From NCBI RefSeq assembly GCF_900156685.1, contig NZ_FTOJ01000001.1, forward strand, positions 682,001-746,000: a DNA stretch of 64,000 nucleotides, written 5' to 3'. The position numbers and the translations under genes were made by a program. Source of the stretch: Chryseobacterium piscicola (lineage in GTDB: Bacteria > Bacteroidota > Bacteroidia > Flavobacteriales > Weeksellaceae). The stretch's first letter is position 1; every line of letters starts with the position of its first letter. The notes under the pieces are model-generated. The model was not told where the DNA came from, did no database searches, and saw only the letters and a list, made by a program, of their open reading frames with translations. Below are positions 35,347 through 43,428 of this stretch, piece after piece.

Positions 35347-35589
35347 ATGCTTAGAAGAATTTTCACTTTAAAAAATTTTTTGAGTTCATTAGCAAGAGCT
35401 ACAATTTTTTTAGTTTTTTTCTACTTATTGAAACTTGTTTTCTATTATTTCGGTTGGGAAGAGAAAGATAATTTTGATGTTTCTGGTTTTATCATTTATT
35501 TTATCTTAATATTTTTAATGTACTTTATTTTAGATGGCAGAGATTACACCTGGAAAGATGTTTTAACATTTAAAAAAATAAAAAAATAA
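35347..35589 (+). CDS. Hypothetical small membrane protein
   Basis: 80 residues, two TM helices (about 14-35 and 46-63), a charged loop (GWEEKDNFD) and a basic C-terminus (FKKIKK). No family recognised. The stop is 2 nt before the paaI ATG, so it is translated with paaI. There is no repeat element between this gene and either neighbour, which suggests 35106-36005 is one older block. Confidence 0.7.
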   Translation: MLRRIFTLKNFLSSLARATIFLVFFYLLKLVFYYFGWEEKDNFDVSGFIIYFILIFLMYFILDGRDYTWKDVLTFKKIKK

Positions 35590-35591
35590 AA

Positions 35592-36005
35592 ATGAACCCA
35601 AGACAAGTTGCAGAATATATGTTTGATCAGGATTATTTTTCCCAATGGATGAATATCAAAATGATTGAAGTAAAGGAAAATTATTGTTTAATAGAAATGC
35701 CTATTAAAAAAGAAATGATTAATGGGCTTAAAACGGTTCACGGAGGCGTTACGTTTGCTTTTGCAGATTCTGCGTTGGCATTTTCGTCCAACAATTCCGG
35801 AGATGCAGCGGTTGCTCTCAACTGTATCATCAATTTCACGAAAGCCGGTAAAGAAGGCGATGTTTTCAGAGCAGAAAGCATTTTAGTAAACGACACCAGA
35901 AAAACAGCTGTTTACGACATTAAAATTACCAATCAAAACAATGAACTGATTGCCAAATTCGTCGGGACAGTATATAAAATAGGAAAAAAAGTAACAGAAC
36001 TATAA
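35592..36005 (+). CDS. paaI: Acyl-CoA thioesterase PaaI
   Basis: Hotdog-fold thioesterase, 137 residues. Releases CoA from phenylacetyl-CoA or its hydroxylated dead-end products so that CoA is not trapped. Motifs: NGLKTVHGGVTFAFADSALA (the HGG loop and the catalytic Asp of the PaaI group), LNCIINFTKAGKEGDVFRAE and YDIKITNQNNELIAKFVGTV. Confidence 0.93.
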   Translation: MNPRQVAEYMFDQDYFSQWMNIKMIEVKENYCLIEMPIKKEMINGLKTVHGGVTFAFADSALAFSSNNSGDAAVALNCIINFTKAGKEGDVFRAESILVNDTRKTAVYDIKITNQNNELIAKFVGTVYKIGKKVTEL

Positions 36006-36101
36006 ATTTGAAAATTTGGAAATGAGGCAATTCGAAAATTATTTTAAATGTCTTTATTTCATTTTCAAATTTTCAAATTAACACATTTTCAAATTAAAAT
36101 T
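36006..36101 (+). repeat. Spacer element 8 (paaI-paaJ)
   Basis: ATTTGAAAATTTGGAAATG and CAATTCGAAAATTATTTT on the 5' side; CATTTTCAAATTTTCAAATT and CATTTTCAAATTAAAAT on the 3' side. It contains TTATTTTAAATGTCTTTATT, which resembles the start of the 102-bp unit after paaD (TTATTTTAAATGTCATTAA). Confidence 0.82.
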
Positions 36102-37310
36102 ATGAACAACGTATACATCATAGATTACATAAGAACTCCCATTTCAAAACTAAGTGGAGGTTTATCAGAAGTGAGAGCCGATGATTTGGCGGCAATTGTT
36201 TTAAAAGAAATTGTTGCAAGAAACCCTGAAGTTCCTGTTGAGGAAATTGAGGACGTTATTTTCGGATGCGCAAATCAAGCAGGTGAAGATAACAGAAACG
36301 TTGCAAGAATGGGACTTTTATTGGCTGGACTTCCGTACAAAATAGGAGGCGAAACAGTAAACAGGCTTTGTGCTTCAGGAATGTCGGCGGTTGCCAATGC
36401 TTTCCGTTCAATTGCTTCAGGCGAAGGTGAAATTTACATCGCTGGTGGAGTAGAGCAAATGACGCGTTCGCCTTATGTTATGTCAAAACCAAGCACAGCT
36501 TTCGGTAGAGACAGCCAGATGTTTGATACCACTTTCGGATGGAGATTTGTAAATCCTAAAATGAAAGAAATGTACGGTGTTGATGCGATGGGCGACACCG
36601 CTGAAAACTTAGCAGAAATGCACAATATCAGCCGTGAAGATCAGGATAAATTCGCTTTGTGGTCTCAACAAAAAGCCACAAAAGCTCAGGAAAGCGGAAG
36701 ATTGGCGGAAGAAATTGTACAAGTTGAAATTCCACAAAGAAAAGGCGAACCGAAAATTTTCGATAAAGACGAATTTATCAAGCCAACATCTTCAATGGAA
36801 GGTTTAGGAAAACTTCGCCCTGCTTTCAAAAAGGAAGGTGGAACAGTTACGGCTGGAAATGCTTCAGGAATGAACGACGGTGCTGCTGCTCTTATTTTAG
36901 CAAGTGAAGAAGCTGTGAAAAAATATGGTTTAAAACCAAAAGCTAAAATCTTGGGTTCATCTGTTGCAGGTGTTGAACCAAGAATTATGGGAATAGGACC
37001 AGTTGAAGCGACTCAGAAATTATTAAAAAGACTGAATCTTTCATTAGAAGATATGGATATTATCGAACTGAACGAAGCGTTTGCAGCTCAATCTTTAGCC
37101 GTAACGAGAAGCTTAGGTTTGCAAGATAATGACTCAAGAATTAATCCAAACGGTGGAGCTATTGCAATCGGTCATCCACTTGGAGTTTCGGGAGCGAGAA
37201 TTATTGGTTCTGCTGCTTTAGAACTTCAAAAACAAAATAAAAAATATGCGTTGTGTACGCTTTGTATCGGTGTTGGTCAAGGCTATGCAATGGTTATTGA
37301 AAGAGTTTAA
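36102..37310 (+). CDS. paaJ: 3-oxoadipyl-CoA thiolase PaaJ
   Basis: Splits 3-oxoadipyl-CoA with CoA to succinyl-CoA and acetyl-CoA, and acts again earlier on 3-oxo-5,6-dehydrosuberyl-CoA. 402 residues from the ATG at 36102 (an earlier in-frame ATG at 36048 lies in the repeat). Catalytic residues: the nucleophile Cys in [14 protein letters not shown], His in [16 protein letters not shown] and Cys in [11 protein letters not shown]. The length and the [20 protein letters not shown] start match the PcaF/PaaJ group rather than acetoacetyl-CoA thiolases. Confidence 0.95.
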   Translation: MNNVYIIDYIRTPISKLSGGLSEVRADDLAAIVLKEIVARNPEVPVEEIEDVIFGCANQAGEDNRNVARMGLLLAGLPYKIGGETVNRLCASGMSAVANAFRSIASGEGEIYIAGGVEQMTRSPYVMSKPSTAFGRDSQMFDTTFGWRFVNPKMKEMYGVDAMGDTAENLAEMHNISREDQDKFALWSQQKATKAQESGRLAEEIVQVEIPQRKGEPKIFDKDEFIKPTSSMEGLGKLRPAFKKEGGTVTAGNASGMNDGAAALILASEEAVKKYGLKPKAKILGSSVAGVEPRIMGIGPVEATQKLLKRLNLSLEDMDIIELNEAFAAQSLAVTRSLGLQDNDSRINPNGGAIAIGHPLGVSGARIIGSAALELQKQNKKYALCTLCIGVGQGYAMVIERV

Positions 37311-37502
37311 TTTGAAAATGTGCTAATTTTAGAATTTGAAAATGCTATCAAGACGCATAATCAATTTTCAAATTATCTCATTAAATTTAATGTTTTAGTG
37401 TTTGCTGAGTTAATAGATAGGAAAATTAAAAAAAAGCTTTGCGAACCTTGCGTTAAAAATAATTTTCAAACTAACTCATTCTCAAATTTTCAAATTAAAA
37501 CT
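37311..37502 (+). repeat. Spacer element 9 (paaJ-paaY), composite
   Basis: Starts with TTTGAAAATGTGCTAATTTT and GAATTTGAAAATGC, has an ATTTTCAAATTATCTC arm, then about 90 nt of extra sequence with GCTTTGCGAACCTTGCGTT, and ends with AATTTTCAAACTAACTC and TCTCAAATTTTCAAATT before the paaY ATG. The CTTTGCG-type phrase recalls another short interspersed repeat seen in Bacteroidetes. It is the longest element after the tandem array. Confidence 0.78.
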
Positions 37503-38096
37503 ATGAATATTTACTCATATCACGGCATTCGTCCCATCATTAAACCTTCTGCTTACGTTCATCCTCAAGCGGTAATAATCGGAAATGTAGAAATAGGTGA
37601 GGAAGTTTATATCGGACCAAACGCTGTTATTCGTGGAGATTGGGGTAAAATTATCATCAAAGACGGCGCAAATGTTCAGGAAAACTGCACGCTTCACGTT
37701 TTTCCGGGTATTGAAACCATTTTGGAAGAATCTGCCCACATTGGTCACGGAGCAATTATCCATTCCGGACACATTGGTAAAAATTGTTTGGTTGGAATGA
37801 ATGCGGTTGTCATGGACAAAGCCGTTATCGGTGACGAGTGTATCATCGGAGCATTGGCTTTTGTTCCTGCAAATTTCAAATGTGATGCGAGAAAATTGAT
37901 TGTCGGAAGTCCTGCAAAAATCATTCGTGATGTTTCTGATGAAATGATTAAATGGAAAACTGAAGGAACGAAACTCTATCAGGAACTGGCGAGAGAAGGG
38001 AAAGATGCGATCCAATTGTGTGAACCGTTTACAGAATTTGTTCAGCAGATTCCTACAAAGGTTGTTGATTACAGTATTTGGGATGATGTGAAATAA
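37503..38096 (+). CDS. paaY: Gamma-carbonic-anhydrase-like thioesterase PaaY
   Basis: 197 residues, matching PaaY (about 196). Left-handed beta-helix of hexapeptide repeats (AVIIGNVEIGEEVYIGPNAV, IGHGAIIHSGHIGKNCLVGM) with the metal His residues of the gamma-CA fold, and a C-terminal helix. PaaY hydrolyses 2-hydroxycyclohepta-1,4,6-triene-formyl-CoA, a toxic by-product. Start at 37503 is right after the repeat arm; a longer frame begins inside the repeat. Confidence 0.92.
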   Translation: MNIYSYHGIRPIIKPSAYVHPQAVIIGNVEIGEEVYIGPNAVIRGDWGKIIIKDGANVQENCTLHVFPGIETILEESAHIGHGAIIHSGHIGKNCLVGMNAVVMDKAVIGDECIIGALAFVPANFKCDARKLIVGSPAKIIRDVSDEMIKWKTEGTKLYQELAREGKDAIQLCEPFTEFVQQIPTKVVDYSIWDDVK

Positions 38097-38115
38097 TTAA
38101 ATTTCAAGATTTAAT

Positions 38116-38940
38116 ATGATTAAAAAACTTTTCCTTTTCTGTATTCTCTTTGCATTTCAATTCATGGTTTTTGCCCAGAATGGAAATGTAAAACCATTGA
38201 CGATTGGGGAAATCAGAACGCTAAAATCAGAAATTTTAAAAGAGGAAAGAAACTTAAACATCTATCTTCCACAGAATTTTGATAAAACAAAATCATATCC
38301 GATTATCTATTTGTTGGATGGAAGCATGAATGAAGACTTTATCCATGTTTCTGGATTGGTGCAGTTTTTCAACTTAATGTATGCAATGCCGGAAACAATT
38401 GTTGTCGGAATTGCCAATGTTGACAGAAAAAGAGACTTCACTTTTCATACAGATGTAAAAGATTTACAAAAAGATTATCCAACGACAGGACACTCGGAAA
38501 AATTCATCAGTTTTCTTGAAAAGGAATTAAAACCCTACATCCAAAGTCAGTTTAAAACGACTGATACTTATTTGTTCGGTCAATCTCTGGGCGGACTTTT
38601 AGCGACAGAAATATTGTTGAAAAAACCTGAACTGTTTAATAACTATTTTATTATCAGTCCGAGTTTGTGGTGGGATGATGAAAGTCTGTTGAAAAATGCC
38701 AATCAGCTGTTATCTAAATCTTCCGATACCAAGAAATTTGTTTACGTTTCTGTCGGGAAAGGTGAACATAAAGTGATGATTAAAGATGCAGAAGATTTCT
38801 ATAATATTCTTCAGAAATCAAAGAAGAAAAACTGGACGGTAGAATATAAAATGATGGATTTAGACAATCATGCTACGATTCTTCACAGAAGTTTATATGA
38901 AGGTTTAGTGAAATTGTTTCCTTATCAAGAACCTAAATAA
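38116..38940 (+). CDS. Secreted alpha/beta-hydrolase (esterase, PF00756-like)
   Basis: 274 residues with a signal peptide (ending QFMVFAQ). Esterase-D-like fold: RNLNIYLPQNFDKTKSYPII, YLLDGS, nucleophile Ser in FGQSLGGLLATEIL, an acid residue in the SVGKGEHKVM region, and His in DNHATILHRSLYEG. Relatives include siderophore esterases and acyl-ester hydrolases. It lies between paaY and paaZ, 19 nt after paaY, with no repeat element. Substrate unknown; an exported esterase has no place in the known pathway. Confidence 0.88.
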   Translation: MIKKLFLFCILFAFQFMVFAQNGNVKPLTIGEIRTLKSEILKEERNLNIYLPQNFDKTKSYPIIYLLDGSMNEDFIHVSGLVQFFNLMYAMPETIVVGIANVDRKRDFTFHTDVKDLQKDYPTTGHSEKFISFLEKELKPYIQSQFKTTDTYLFGQSLGGLLATEILLKKPELFNNYFIISPSLWWDDESLLKNANQLLSKSSDTKKFVYVSVGKGEHKVMIKDAEDFYNILQKSKKKNWTVEYKMMDLDNHATILHRSLYEGLVKLFPYQEPK

Positions 38941-38967
38941 TATTTTCAACCTAAATAATATTTATAA
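38933..38967 (+). repeat. Short tandem duplication at a stop codon
   Basis: AACCTAAATAATATTT occurs twice in a row (from about 38930 and 38949), the first copy covering the last codons and stop (EPK, TAA) of the upstream esterase gene. A small echo of the paaD case. Confidence 0.7.
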
Positions 38968-38968
38968 A

Positions 38969-39796
38969 ATGAAATTTAGTTTCAGTATTTTTTTGATCAT
39001 TGGAATTGTTTTAATTGGCTGTAAACCAACAGCTGTTTATAAAGATGTTTCCTTCACAAAAAACAATGCAGGAAAAGAAATTAAACTAAATATTTTCACG
39101 CCTAAAAAGACTGATAGAAAATATCCTGTTTTGATTTTTGTACACGGCGGAAACTGGAATACAGGAAATAAAAAAACCTATAATCTGATGGGTAAAAACT
39201 TTGCCCGCAAAAATATCGTTGCGGTTATTCCGGATTATACATTGAGCCCGAATGCTGATGTTGATCAGATGACAAAGGAAATTGCAGCAGCAATTAAATT
39301 TACAAAAGAAAATGCTGAGAAATACAGTGGAGATTCTCAAAAAATATTCGTTTCAGGACATTCGGCTGGTGGACAGTTGGCAGCTTCTGCGACAATGAAT
39401 CCAAAATATCAGATTCCGGAAAATACAGTTTCAGGGATTATTTTAATTGATGCTGCAGGAATTGATATGAAAAATTATCTGGAGAAAAATCCACCAACTT
39501 CAGAAAGTAATTATGATGTTACATGGAGTAAAGATCCACAGAAATGGAAAGAGGCGTCACCAATCTATTTTATCAACGAAAAGACACCGCCTTTTTTAAT
39601 TTATGTTGGTGAAAAAACCTATCCATCGATCAAAGTTGCCAATGAAAATTTTTTGGAAGCTCTTCGTCCTTTTCAACCCAACGTAAAACCTGTTTTCATT
39701 AATAAAAAACATATTCCGATGGTTGTACAATATTTTTTCCCTTGGAGTAAAAGATTTGATGAAACCTTAGAATTTATAAAAACTTCAGAAAATTAA
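38969..39796 (+). CDS. Alpha/beta-hydrolase lipoprotein (BD-FAE/lipase-like)
   Basis: 275 residues. Lipoprotein signal (IFLIIGIVLIGC, Cys18). Hormone-sensitive-lipase/BD-FAE type: VLIFVHGGNWNTGNKK (HGG oxyanion loop), VAVIPDYTLSP, nucleophile Ser in VSGHSAGGQLAASA, then a late Asp/Glu in PFLIYVGEKTY and His in NKKHIPMV. It is attached to the envelope, so it probably hydrolyses an ester outside the cytoplasm. 28 nt after the previous esterase gene, so both may be one insertion in the paa cluster. Confidence 0.88.
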   Translation: MKFSFSIFLIIGIVLIGCKPTAVYKDVSFTKNNAGKEIKLNIFTPKKTDRKYPVLIFVHGGNWNTGNKKTYNLMGKNFARKNIVAVIPDYTLSPNADVDQMTKEIAAAIKFTKENAEKYSGDSQKIFVSGHSAGGQLAASATMNPKYQIPENTVSGIILIDAAGIDMKNYLEKNPPTSESNYDVTWSKDPQKWKEASPIYFINEKTPPFLIYVGEKTYPSIKVANENFLEALRPFQPNVKPVFINKKHIPMVVQYFFPWSKRFDETLEFIKTSEN

Positions 39797-39875
39797 TATT
39801 TAAAAATAAAAAATCTAAAAATGCATCAATTATCGGTAAACTGTTAAATTGGTACATTGCTAAATTAAATACGAT

Positions 39876-42368
39876 ATGCAAAAATTAAAAAACTATATTC
39901 ACGGCGAATGGGTAGAAGGTACCGGAAACGGAATTCCTTTGTACAATGCCGTGACAGGAGAGCAAGTTGCTATTTCTGATACAGAAGGATTGAATTTCGA
40001 ACAAGCCCTCGATTTCGGAAGAACGGTAGGCTACAAAAATCTGTCGTCAATGACTTTCTATGATCGTGGAGAAATGTTAAAAAAAGTAGCGCTTTATCTT
40101 CTGGAAAGAAAGAAAAAATATTATGATTTATCTTATAAAACAGGTGCAACACACGCAGATTCTTGGGTAGATATTGAAGGAGGTTTCGGTACATTCTTCA
40201 CGTATTCAGGGTTGGCAAAAAGAATGCTTCCGAACACTCCTTTTTGGGTAGATGGCGAAACTCAGAAAATTTCTGCCAACGGAACTTTCTTAGGAACTCA
40301 TATTTTAACACCAAGTGAAGGTGTTTCTGTACAAATTAATGCATACAACTTTCCGGTTTGGGGAATGTTGGAAAAACTCTCAACTTCATTATTGGCAGGT
40401 GTTCCTTCAATTGTGAAACCTTCGCCTTATGGTTCTTATTTGACGAACGCAGTTTTTCAGGACATGATTGAAAGCGGTGTTCTTCCCGAAGGTGCGCTTC
40501 AATTGGTTTGTGGTGAACCGGGAAATATTTTAGATTACGTTCAGGATGGAGATTCTGTTCTCTTCACAGGTTCTGCAACGACAGGTAGAAAATTAAAATC
40601 TTTGCCATCAGTTTCAGGAAATTCGGTGCGTTTTAATATGGAAGCCGATTCTCTGAACTGTTCAATCCTTGGTTTGGATGCAAAACCTGGAACTCCGGAA
40701 TTTGATCTATTCATCAAAGAAGTTCGTACCGAAATGACTACGAAAGCCGGACAAAAATGTACAGCAATCAGAAGAATTATCGTTCCTGAAAACTTAATTG
40801 GTGATGTTCAAAATGCCTTGTCTAAGGCTTTAGATCAAACTAAAATAGGAAATCCGTTAAGCAAAGAAACAAGAATGGGTTCTTTGGTTGGAAAACAGCA
40901 GTACGACGAAGTTTTAAGAAAAGTAGACATTCTGAAAACTGAAAACGAATTGATTTACGACGGAAAGCACGAGCTTGTAGATGCAGATTACGAAAATGGT
41001 GCATTTATGTCACCAAAATTGTTCTTAAATGATTCTCCATTTACTAAAAATATCTCTCACGATGTCGAAGCTTTCGGTCCGGTTTCTACCTTGATGCCTT
41101 ACAAAGATGCGGAAGAAGCTGCAGCCTTGGCGAAAAGAGGAAAAGGAAGTTTGGTGGGCTCAATTGTTTCTCACGATGAGAAATTTGTAGCAGAGACTTC
41201 TTGGAAAATGGCTTCTCAGCACGGTAGAATTTTCGTTTTAAACAGAGATAATGCGAAAGAAAGTACAGGTCACGGTTCGCCACTTCCGACATTGATGCAT
41301 GGAGGTCCTGGTAGAGCAGGAGGCGGTGAGGAAATGGGTGGATTGAATGGTCTTCATTTCTTCCTTCAGAAAACAGCAATTCAAGGTTCGCCTGATATTT
41401 TGACCGCTATTACCAAAGTTTACCAGCAAGGTGCAGAGAAAAAATATTCAGATAAACATCCTTTCCAAAAATATTTTGAGGAAGTTGAGGTGGGAGATTC
41501 TCTGGAAACAGCCGGTAGAACGGTTACTGATGCAGACATTGTGAACTTCTCCAATGTTTCTTGGGATCATTTTTACGCTCATACGGACGCAACGAGTTTG
41601 TCGGGAACTATCTTCGATAAAACCGTTGCTCACGGATATTTTATTCTTTCTGCAGCGGCAGGTTTGTTTGTTTCAGGTAAAAAAGGTCCTGTTATTGCAA
41701 ATTACGGACTGGAAAACTGTTCGTTCTTCAAACCCGTTTATGCAGGAGATACGATTACGGTTTATTTAACAGCAAAAGAAAAAATCAACAGAGGAGTAAA
41801 AGGAAGAAACATTCCTTCGGGGGTAGTGAAATGGCTGGTTGAGGTAGTGAACCAAAGAGAAGAGGTAGTCTGTGTAGCGACGATTTTAACTTTAGTGGCA
41901 AAACATTCTCCATTTATTGATTTTAAAGTTCAGAATATTCAGAAAAAATTGAATGGTTTGACTGAAAATTCAGAGAAATTATTTGGAAATATGACTCCGC
42001 AATTAATGGTTGAGCATTTGGAAGAAGTTCTCAGAAACGGCTTCGGTGATTTGAAACCTGAAGATTTCCCGGAAATTCCTGCTGAGAAATTAGAAAAACT
42101 TCAGGACTGGTTGTATACAGATCAGAAAATCCGTCCGGGAGCGCAATATCCTTTATGGAAAGAAGGCGAAGTTCCTCAGAATAAAAATAAAAATCTGGAT
42201 GAAGCTAAATCGAAATTAATTGAAACCTTGAAAGAATTTACGGTTTATTTCAAAGAAAATCCTTTTGCAGAACATTACAATCCAAGATTCGGGAATTTGA
42301 ATAAAGAAATGATGGAGCTTTTCCAAAGAAAACATTTCACACATCATTTTGAACAGTTTGGATTATAG
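39876..42368 (+). CDS. paaZ: Bifunctional oxepin-CoA hydrolase/dehydrogenase PaaZ with an extra C-terminal domain
   Basis: Opens the oxepin ring (MaoC-type hydratase) and oxidises the resulting aldehyde (ALDH), in the cytoplasm. 830 residues against about 681 for E. coli PaaZ. The ALDH domain (1-515) has Glu256 (NMEADSLN) and Cys295 (GQKCTAIRR), at the same numbers as in E. coli PaaZ. The MaoC domain (about 525-680) has Asp564 and His569 in WDHFYAHTDAT. Residues about 680-830 are an added domain: KLFGNMTPQLMVEHLEE, then KSKLIETLKEFTVYF, HYNPRFGNLN and KHFTHHFEQFGL, which matches DUF1569 (DinB-like, metal-binding His) in layout. Its task here is unknown. Confidence 0.95.
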   Translation: MQKLKNYIHGEWVEGTGNGIPLYNAVTGEQVAISDTEGLNFEQALDFGRTVGYKNLSSMTFYDRGEMLKKVALYLLERKKKYYDLSYKTGATHADSWVDIEGGFGTFFTYSGLAKRMLPNTPFWVDGETQKISANGTFLGTHILTPSEGVSVQINAYNFPVWGMLEKLSTSLLAGVPSIVKPSPYGSYLTNAVFQDMIESGVLPEGALQLVCGEPGNILDYVQDGDSVLFTGSATTGRKLKSLPSVSGNSVRFNMEADSLNCSILGLDAKPGTPEFDLFIKEVRTEMTTKAGQKCTAIRRIIVPENLIGDVQNALSKALDQTKIGNPLSKETRMGSLVGKQQYDEVLRKVDILKTENELIYDGKHELVDADYENGAFMSPKLFLNDSPFTKNISHDVEAFGPVSTLMPYKDAEEAAALAKRGKGSLVGSIVSHDEKFVAETSWKMASQHGRIFVLNRDNAKESTGHGSPLPTLMHGGPGRAGGGEEMGGLNGLHFFLQKTAIQGSPDILTAITKVYQQGAEKKYSDKHPFQKYFEEVEVGDSLETAGRTVTDADIVNFSNVSWDHFYAHTDATSLSGTIFDKTVAHGYFILSAAAGLFVSGKKGPVIANYGLENCSFFKPVYAGDTITVYLTAKEKINRGVKGRNIPSGVVKWLVEVVNQREEVVCVATILTLVAKHSPFIDFKVQNIQKKLNGLTENSEKLFGNMTPQLMVEHLEEVLRNGFGDLKPEDFPEIPAEKLEKLQDWLYTDQKIRPGAQYPLWKEGEVPQNKNKNLDEAKSKLIETLKEFTVYFKENPFAEHYNPRFGNLNKEMMELFQRKHFTHHFEQFGL

Positions 42369-42480
42369 TAACAATACGATAATGAGATAGTTTTCACAGC
42401 ATTCACAATTAATCTAATTTGATTGTATTGTTTTAAGGAAAATTATTTTAAATGAAATGAAATCGTTCCTTAGTAATGTA

Positions 42481-42538
42481 ATCTGTGTAGAAATAAATAT
42501 TAATGCCCCATTTCGCACACATTATTTTCTACACAGAT
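42481..42538 (+). repeat. Inverted repeat upstream of the paaF-like gene
   Basis: Perfect 13-bp arms ATCTGTGTAGAAA (42481-42493) and TTTCTACACAGAT (42526-42538) around a 32-nt loop, 80 nt before the paaF-like ATG. No U-run follows. It may be a control hairpin or a copy of an interspersed repeat. The rest of the 250-bp gap (42369-42618) holds no gene. Confidence 0.65.
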
Positions 42539-42618
42539 AAAACACGGAAATTGCCCATAATTCATCCATGTGAATTTGCATGAAAATTTTAAAATTAAAA
42601 GAAAATAAAAAATAATTA

Positions 42619-43383
42619 ATGGAACCATTTGTAGCATCAGAAATTAAAAATAATATTGCAGAAATTACATTCGGAACGGAAAAAAGCAACGCTCTACCGG
42701 GTGCAATTCTAGAAAAATTAGCAGAAACCATTCTTTCAGAAGGAGCAAAAAAAGAAGTAAAAGCAATTCTGGTTAAAAGCGTAGGTGAAAAAGCTTTTTG
42801 TGCAGGAGCCAGCTTCGACGAACTATTGGCCATCGACGAATTAGAGGCATCTACAAAATTCTTTGGAGGTTTTGCAAAAGTTTTGAATGCCATGAAAAAT
42901 TGTGGTAAAATTGTTGTAGCAAGAGTTCAAGGGAAAACAACCGGTGGTGGAGTAGGATTAGCTTGTGGTGCAGATTATTGTTTTGCAACCAAAGACTCTG
43001 CTTTAGCTTTAACGGAGATCAACTTAGGAATTGGACCTTTCGTAATTGGCCCTTATGTAGAAAGAAAAATAGGAAAATCTCAGTTTTCTGCCATGGCAAT
43101 TGATGCAGATTTTAGGTCGGCAGAATGGGCGGTGCAGCACAATATTTACCATTCAGTATCAGAAAACATTGCTGAGATGGATTCCAAACTTGATAAGTTT
43201 TTAAATACTTTGGCTTCAAGAAGTGAAGACGCTTTAGCTTTAATCAAAAAAGTATCTTGGGAAGGCACAGAGCATTTTAATGAATTGATGCCTGCAAGAA
43301 TTCACATGAGTGCAAGTTTGATTCTTGAGGATTCTGCAAAGAAAAATATTGAAGCAATAAAAGAAAGATTGAGAACGAAATAA
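42619..43383 (+). CDS. paaF: Enoyl-CoA hydratase/isomerase, PaaF-like
   Basis: 254 residues, crotonase fold: KSVGEKAFCAGASFDELLAI and RVQGKTTGGGVGLACGADYC form the oxyanion hole. Of the two crotonase catalytic Glu, the first position is Gly (GGGVGL for GGGCEL) and the second is kept (LTEINLGIGP). As the only crotonase besides PaaG in the cluster it is the best candidate for 2,3-dehydroadipyl-CoA hydratase, but the missing Glu makes a plain hydratase role less sure. It ends the cluster with a strong terminator. Confidence 0.75.
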   Translation: MEPFVASEIKNNIAEITFGTEKSNALPGAILEKLAETILSEGAKKEVKAILVKSVGEKAFCAGASFDELLAIDELEASTKFFGGFAKVLNAMKNCGKIVVARVQGKTTGGGVGLACGADYCFATKDSALALTEINLGIGPFVIGPYVERKIGKSQFSAMAIDADFRSAEWAVQHNIYHSVSENIAEMDSKLDKFLNTLASRSEDALALIKKVSWEGTEHFNELMPARIHMSASLILEDSAKKNIEAIKERLRTK

Positions 43384-43389
43384 TTAAAC

Positions 43390-43420
43390 GTGTTGTTAGG
43401 ACTTGAAATCCTAACAACAC
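43390..43420 (+). terminator. Bidirectional terminator at the end of the paa cluster
   Basis: Perfect 12-bp inverted repeat GTGTTGTTAGGA (43390-43401) / TCCTAACAACAC (43409-43420) with a 7-nt loop, then CTATTTTATT. It lies between the stops of convergent paaF-like and methyltransferase genes. Confidence 0.85.
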
Positions 43421-43428
43421 CTATTTTA

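Noticed and set aside
29237-37502. The paa spacer repeats as a CRISPR array
   Set aside because: The repeated words are short, AT-only, appear as opposed arms separated by whole genes, and there are no evenly spaced unique spacers and no cas genes.
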